Shown here one piece after another: positions 20,981 to 64,000 of a stretch of DNA of 64,000 bases. The notes beneath the pieces are model-generated. The model did not search any database and was not told the origin of the DNA. It saw nothing but the letters and a program-made list of their open reading frames with translations. The first letter of the stretch is position 1. Each line of letters opens with the position of its first letter. This DNA comes from Lanius collurio (lineage: Eukaryota > Chordata > Aves > Passeriformes > Laniidae). The DNA lies in assembly GCA_020086605.1 (NCBI GenBank), contig JACBWW010000068.1, forward strand, positions 953,742 through 1,017,741, written 5' to 3'. The translations under genes were made by a program, and so were the position numbers.

Positions 20981-23458
20981 CGAGAATCCATTTTGCAGGC
21001 AAGAAGTGCGATGGTATTTTACAAGGGAACAGCAAAATGCATGCTTAACTGCAGAAAACACACAGCTTCATATGGAACAGCAAGTCAACATCTAGAGATT
21101 CAGTGTTTAAATATCTGCTGACTGTCTTTCAGCTCATTTTATCAAGAAACAAGAGGCTTCTGCTGCATGCAGTACATGATGGGAAAATCATTCTACACTG
21201 TATGTTAGACTCTTTTTTTTTTTAGCAATACAAGACGCACATTATATTAGGATGAACTTTGTTTTTTGTTTTTACATCGTTTTACATTTCATTCTTAACT
21301 TAAAAAAATAAAACCCCCAAATATATATTTGATTGTTGTCCCAGAAAAGATTTTTTTTTTTTGTTGCCACACCTTCATTCTTTACGTTTCCCTTTCATTT
21401 GTTCAAATCAGCATTACTGCTTTGCCACATCGTTTATGGGAAGAGAGAACCACTCTGTGCACTTCTGTACCAGTTTGTAATTGGCAATGGCATCTGAGAA
21501 AAAGCCTTCTCAATTCTACTCCTGCCTGCAGGCTGAAGAATTCCTTTTAATTCATTTCCTTAACCCCACACAGTGTTAAGTGCTGGAATTTTTCTATTTT
21601 AGGCATGACTCACACTGCTCTAAGCAACTGTTACTCAAGGACGGAGTCAGAAAGGTTTTACTACAACCCTAAACAAGCAGCAAAGGTCTGGAGACTTGTG
21701 CTGGCACCAAGACATGTTTGGTTGGTTGGAGTACATAGAAACACACAATCTAACAAACAAAACAGAACAAAACCAGGGAAAAACAAAAGTCAAGTCCACT
21801 GTTTCTCCTCATTGGCTTGAAAGAACAGTTTCCAAATCGAGTGCTCTCACCTGACCAGTGTTGGTTCCTAACCAGCCCCAAAAGGAGCTGTGATCCCACA
21901 GAGCAGCTCCTGCACCCCCAGGGCAGGCACAGCCTCCCTCCCAGTGTCCATGGAACCACGTGGAAATGTTTCTGTGCATGCACGGTTGTGACATCTCCTG
22001 AACACTTTGGGTCACAAATACATTGATTGCACATGGAAAATCAGTGGTCAGGCATTAAACTGTGGCTTACTCTTTCAGTACAGAATAATTATATGTAACT
22101 CTAATTTAAATGAATGAAAGGGGTTTTTAAACATAAAGGAAATGCAGATCTGGGAGATTTAACATCTTCAGTGTTAATCAACACAGTGAGTCAGGTTCTC
22201 CTCTCCACTGCTACTGCATATTCTGCCTTTATTCCATACACAGAATTTAACTTATATTATGCCTCTGCATCTGAAACAAGTACAGACTCCATCACCCAGT
22301 GAAGAGGAGCTTTCTCACCTGTTTTAATTAAAAGATGCAGTTTCTGAGAGATGTTTGTACCTGAATGGTTCTTTATCTTTTCTGGAACAACCTATAAATT
22401 ACAGTTAGACTCTACTATTGGTACAGATGTATGAAGAAAAGTCTACATATTGAAATATGTTATCACTTTACTTCAACTAATATCAACAGTAACACTGATA
22501 TATTTTGCAATTATACAATATGTAGAGTGTAGCCTCACACTAATAACATTAGATGACATGCAGACAGTTCTACTTTCCCTTATAAGAACAGTATATATTT
22601 TTTAAACTGCAAGGAACAGAGCCTCAGGGGACCCAGGTGAGCCCTCTTAAGGTAAGCCGCAGAATTTAGGATAGAATGAGTGATACAGAAAAATAATAAT
22701 CACTTGTTTTCTTTTCATGGAGATCATTCAGAGGAGAAGGAGCAGAAGGGGAAAACACACTGCACATGTGTAAAACAAACGTGGACTGCTGGAAACAAAA
22801 GGCTCAACTCTAGATTGCTGTATGTGCTCTCTGTGGAGGTGAACAAAGTGCTCAGTTTGCAGTTTTGCTGGTTTTGTGGTACCCATGGTGTGAAAGGGAA
22901 AAAAATGACTGGACCTCTCCCACCCCCCCACGTCAGAGGTGCCATGAGCAAGCCAACGTGACAAGTCACTCTGGAGCTCTCATGTCCTCCTAATTTGGGA
23001 CACTTTTATTACTGTCACATAGAAACCCGCCTGGTTGGAGCTGTGATTACTTTTACCCATCTCTTACTGGAACTTTTTGCTCATCCTCTTCAAGGTTTGC
23101 TTTTAGGCTGGTACAGTTTTGCAGTTGTGATTCCTTTGTCTCTACTGTTTAGGTGTTAAGTCCTTGCAGTGGCTCAAAGTGCTGAAACTACAAAGTAGGT
23201 GCCATGGATAACTTTGTACAGGATTTCGGGATACAAATTGTATAGAAATTTGCAAATGGTTCGGTTACAACACATAAGCAACAACAGCACAGTCTATTTT
23301 TATGTGATGTCTTGCAGCTAAACTGGACTATGGAAGTGAGGGTTTGAGCATAAACTCAGCCTGCTGAGTGCTGGGTGCTTCAAACTAACAAATGTGATGA
23401 GTAAAAATGGGAAAGCCACTTTGTTGCTAGCACATGGCTACATGGAATTACAGATTTA

Positions 23459-23490
23459 TTTTTTTTTTTTAATATATATATATATATATA
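23459..23490. repeat. Poly-T followed by (AT)n
   Basis: A run of about twelve T is followed by an uninterrupted AT dinucleotide run (23472-23490). A simple repeat in the IQSEC1 3' UTR. Confidence 0.9.
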
Positions 23491-24223
23491 AAAACCCTAT
23501 ACTAAATTCTAAAACAAACCTTCAAGTTTTAGAGCACTTCCACTGGAAACACTCTGGACTAGAATTCAGCTTCGTTGGGGGTAAAAATGAGAAATTATGG
23601 TAAACAGGAACCAAAGTAGCTGAGAAGGATGGAGGTTTGCCATTTTCATGTTTGAGATGAATGTTTTTGCAGTGTTTACATGCACCTGGCAGAACTCTTC
23701 CCGTGTGGTCGTTCAATCCATATGCTTACAAAAGAAATGTGGATCATGTAAATTCACAGTTATCACAGCCTTTAAAGTGTCTAAGAACTTGTGTGACCAA
23801 CACTTGGAGGTGCCCCCGGGAAGTGGGCACCCTACATTGCTACGGTATAATTACTGCATCTTAACGAGTTTGCTTACCTGAAATAGCAGAGCAGTTCTAA
23901 TACTGATTACGTATGATATCATCGTGTTAATAAAATAAGGATTTATACAAAGCAGTATTGGACTACAACATTTAAATGCTATGTTACTTGGCACATTTAG
24001 TAATGATTGCTTAGAAATCTTTAACAAGTCCAGGGGACTTGTGATGAAAATACTGAAATGTCTGAAATTGGTTTCTAACGTTTAATGTTTTTGGTCTACT
24101 CTTTCATATGCTATTCATCTATTATACTGTCCTATCAAGTAAGTGGAATTCCTTGTAAAGTCTATATTGCTAGTTTTGTGGACTGAAAAAATTTCTTTCC
24201 GAGCACAAATGTTAACTATACAG

Positions 24224-24263
24224 TATATATATATATTTATATGTATATATTTATATTATATAA
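24224..24263. repeat. Imperfect (AT)n microsatellite
   Basis: A run of TATATA interrupted by TTT and G, in the 3' UTR about 430 bases from the IQSEC1 stop codon. Confidence 0.85.
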
Positions 24264-24693
24264 AGTTTACTTACGTACTTTCATCAACCATATCAGGTCT
24301 ACTTATTTTTTTTGCCCATTGAGAATAAAAGAGCAAGAATGCAACACTTGGTTCTGTCTCACTTTTTTTCCTGGTTTTTTTTTTTTTTTTCCATAGGCTA
24401 ACTTTTCATTCTGTGTGTAAAATTGTCCAGGGATTTGGTGTAAAAGGTAGCTTTCCTCAGATTCAGCAAGCAGCACGTTTTCAAGGCAAGTTTGGAAGTA
24501 AGAACTACACCAGATGGCGGTGAGCACATATCCAGTAGGTAAGTAAAACCAGTATGTCCTGGGCTAACTGGAATGGTTTTATTTAGTGACGGCAAGCCTT
24601 TAAGCTCATTAGGTAAAATCTGACGGTGGGATGTTTGCTCTAAGTGCCTTTGCAGCTGGCTTTAAAACCAGAGTTAGAGGAGGGTCTTTAGGC

Positions 24694-61153
<36,460 letters not shown>

Positions 61154-63069
61154 CTGCCACGGCAACACACGCAGCCCTCGTCACTCCATGCAGCTCAGGA
61201 CAAGGTTAAAGGCTCACAAAGACATTTAACTCTCATGGCAACTTTAATAGACTTTATACATACTGGTTTTGAAAGTAAAAANNNNNNNNNNNNNNNNNNN
61301 NNNNNNNNNNNNNNNNNNNNNNNNNNNNNNNNNNNNNNNNNNNNNNNNNNNNNNNNNNNNNNNNNNNNNNNNNNNNNNNNNNNNNNNNNNNNNNNNNNNN
61401 NNNNNNNNNNNNNNNNNNNNNNNNNNNNNNNNNNNNNNNNNNNNNNNNNNNNNNNNNNNNNNNNNNNNNNNNNNNNNNNNNNNNNNNNNNNNNNNNNNNN
61501 NNNNNNNNNNNNNNNNNNNNNNNNNNNNNNNNNNNNNNNNNNNNNNNNNNNNNNNNNNNNNNNNNNNNNNNNNNNNNNNNNNNNNNNNNNNNNNNNNNNN
61601 NNNNNNNNNNNNNNNNNNNNNNNNNNNNNNNNNNNNNNNNNNNNNNNNNNNCTGTATTTTTTGCCTTCATTCATATGTACTTAAAGCCCTGCTGTTGTGT
61701 CTCAGTTGTCCCTTCAAAAAGTACAGAGCAATTTCCAAAAGAATGTTCTCCACAGACTGAAAAGCTGAGGGTTAACCCCGGCCAAACTCTCCCAGCTTGA
61801 ATAGTGCACACTTTTTAAAGGGAAGGAGGAAAAAAAAGCCCCTTAGATTTCTTAAAATGCTTCTATAAACATGTAAAAATGAAAGCAAGGCGTCTCTCTT
61901 TGCCCATCAAAATATGACTCCAACCAAAAGGTATTTTCAAACATACTTAACCCAAGCTGGAAATATTTGCAGTGTGCACACATTGCTTTTTCCAAAAAGG
62001 AAGCTGACAGGAAACTAATCCCTTTCCTTCTGTGCTACAGCTGGCTTTCAACTTAAAAATGATAAACTATCCAGAGTTCTGCTGGTGACATTGAAACTGT
62101 GTAACCTCCTGCTAAAAACAAACAGATCATTCTCTCTGAGCATCCATTAAAGACATGGTATGATACCGAGCTGCTTCACGTTCTCTCTTTAAACACTGAA
62201 ATTCCTTCCTCTGTTCTGGCAGCTGTAAGGCTGAGCTATTTTGGACATCACATCCTAGCTGTGAGTTTATTTGTAAGTACTTTCCATACAAGAATGGCAA
62301 ATTTGTTTTTAACAGGAAGGCTGGAATTATCTTCTTAGGTTCTGTTGATGTTTTTGCCTTCCTCACCCTTGCATTGTGAACTATTTAATAACCCTTCCAT
62401 GCTGATTATAACCTCCTGTTGACATTTTAATAACACTGCCTTCGATGGATCACTTAACCTTTTCCTCAACAAAAAGGGCACTGCCCTAATCAGAAGAAGT
62501 TGGAAGGACATCTGCCCAGGGTTCTGACTAAAGTTAAGAGTTTCTTCTTAAATTTTATAGTTTGCCTTTTGTACCTCTTCCCAGATATAAATGTGATGCT
62601 TGACTGACTGTAATGCTTGATCTAATTTTGCTCATGGGCCTATTCCCTGCCACCTGACCTTAGAAGAATGGAAGTAATTACCTTTTCCAACAGGCACCAC
62701 AACAGCCCTTCAAAGCAAACACACGTGCACAGGCTTTAAGGCTTTCCCCCATCCAGCTCTTCCCGGCCTCCCAGGAGCAGCTGAAGCTCCATATGAATTA
62801 TTTCATTAAAGTGAAACTTCACTGGCAAAGAAAAGCAGCTTGCTTTCTACTTCTTCAACTTTACATATGTTTGGAGAAGAAAAGTATGTCAACAAATATG
62901 ACTTGTGTGAAGCTGTAAGAATGACAAGTTGGACTGCTCCACTGAGGGGGAGCAGCACAGAGCTGGCAGAAGTGCTCACCGAGCCAACTTCCATCATTTC
63001 CCAGCAGGCCTGGGTAACTGGAGGTTATCAAATATAAAACACCCATCTGTACAGAGGGTGGGAAGAGGG
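61154..63069. other. IQSEC1 intron 5' of the IQ-motif exon
   Basis: Non-coding apart from an assembly gap at 61282-61651. No upstream IQSEC1 exon with a compatible phase was recognised, so the preceding exon is probably beyond base 64000 or in the gap. Confidence 0.6.
61282..61651. other. Assembly gap (370 N)
   Basis: A run of Ns in the IQSEC1 intron, about 130 bases upstream of the large exon. Flanks are AT-rich, unlike the GC-rich flanks of the other gap. Confidence 0.99.
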
Positions 63070-64000
63070 ATTTGGGGAACTCCACACATGCCAGCCTGAC
63101 CTCAGCACTGGGCAGGTCACAGAGCAGGTCACCCCAAGTGCCACTGCAGGACAACCAGGAGATCAGGCCCTGCCTGACCAACCTGCTCTCCCTCCTATGA
63201 CGAGGTGACCTGTTTGGTGGGTGAGGGAAAGGCTGTGGATGTTACCTCTGGGAGTTCAGCAAAGCCTTTGGCGCTGTTTCCCACAACCTTCTCCTGGAGA
63301 AACTGGCTGCTCTTGGCTTGGAGGGGGGCACTGCTCCCTGGGTGGGACTCTGGCTGATGGCCGGGCCCAGGGAGGGGTGGCCAATGGGACATCCAGCTGG
63401 GCTAGGCACCAGGGGTGTCCCCAGGGCTCAGTGCTGGCACCAGCTCTGTTCAGTACCTTTATCAAAAACCCTGGTGGGGTGACCAAGGGCCCTCAGTCAG
63501 TTTGCAGATGACACCAAGCTGGGCTGGGTGTGGATGTGCTGGAGGGCAGGGAGCTCTGCAGAGGGCTCGGGACAGGCTGCATCCATGGGCCCAGCCCAAC
63601 AGTGTGAGGGTCAACAAGGCCAAGTGCTGAGTCCTGCATGGGGGTCACACCAACCCTCTGCAGCTGCAGGCTGGGGGATGAACAGCTGGGAAAGGTCCTG
63701 GAGTGCTGGTGACAGCGACTGGACGTGAGCCCAGGTGTGCCCAGCTGGGCAGGAGGCCAGTGGGCTGTGCCAGCCATGGTGTGGCAGCAGGTCCAGGGCA
63801 GTGCTGAGGCCACACCTCAGATCCTGGGGTCAGTTCTGGGCCCTTTGTTCCAAGACAGACCTTGAGAGGCTGGAGAGTGTCCAGAGCAGGGAACGGAGCT
63901 GGGAAGGGGCTGGAGCCCCAGGAGAGGCTGAGGGAGCTGGAAAGGGGCTCAGCCTGGAGCAAAGGAGGCTCAGGGGGGACCTTGTGGCTCTGCACAAGTC
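63070..64000 (+). mobile_element. CR1 LINE fragment (reverse-transcriptase end), degenerate
   Basis: The plus strand carries recognisable CR1 ORF2 landmarks in order: ttcagcaaagcctttg (FSKAF) at about 63256, a GCPQGSVLAPALFSTFI segment at about 63408-63465, and tttgcagatgacaccaagct (FADDTK, with the reverse-transcriptase catalytic Asp pair) at about 63500. The CR1 3' region follows, with gaggctgagggagctgg near 63925. The motifs fall in different frames with stops between, so the copy is dead. The left edge is approximate and the element continues past the window. Confidence 0.9.

Larger units (their letters stand above)
20540..24693 (-). other. IQSEC1: IQSEC1 3' UTR (left end approximate)
   Basis: About 4.1 kb of AT-rich non-coding sequence follows the stop codon. 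It has several AATAAA hexamers in the minus-strand sense (near 20562, 22228, 23453 and 24575), AT microsatellites at 23472-23490 and 24224-24263, and a Pumilio-type UGUAUAUA. I recall long 3' UTRs for mammalian IQSEC1. The left boundary is chosen at the most distal hexamer before the intergenic sequence and could be wrong by kilobases. Confidence 0.5.

Overview
This window is vertebrate nuclear DNA, most likely from a bird. Two spliced protein-coding genes lie in tandem on the minus strand, separated by about 7 kb. Interspersed repeats are sparse, and those recognised are CR1-type LINEs of the bird/reptile kind: a body fragment at 63070-64000 and two 3'-end fragments near 45.7 kb and 57.4 kb. 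Nothing prokaryotic or plasmid-like is present: no operons, CRISPR arrays or insertion sequences.

Region 1 (1-13.4 kb) is ACAD9, the mitochondrial acyl-CoA dehydrogenase family member 9 that also serves as a complex I assembly factor. Fifteen coding exons can be placed at base level (451-13001). Exon phases join without a break from the end of exon 1 to exon 15. The start codon and the first residues of the targeting peptide fall in an assembly gap (13002-13400), inside a CpG-rich promoter. The last exons lie left of base 1. Two consecutive introns, after exons 11 and 12, use GC rather than GT donors, and the second follows directly on the catalytic-glutamate codon.

Region 2 (about 13.9-20.5 kb) is intergenic. 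I see no gene there. It holds a 41-bp tandem duplication and a 130-bp element present twice at about 98% identity.

Region 3 (about 20.5-61.2 kb, running on past 64 kb) is IQSEC1 (BRAG2), the Arf6 guanine-nucleotide exchange factor. Eleven constitutive coding exons and one 30-base, frame-preserving microexon (39630-39659) were placed. Together they encode the IQ motif, the Sec7 domain with its glutamic finger, the PH domain, a linker, and a His/Pro-rich tail ending in a PDZ ligand. A 3' UTR of about 4 kb follows. The 5' exons lie right of the window.

The two genes act in different compartments (mitochondrial fatty-acid oxidation and complex I assembly; Arf-GTPase signalling at membranes and synapses), and nothing suggests a functional link. 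Their adjacency is a synteny observation. I did not find a previously undescribed biological system. The most notable signals are the paired GC-AG introns, the microexon, the extreme histidine content of the IQSEC1 tail, and a G/T-rich tract just upstream of a Sec7 exon.
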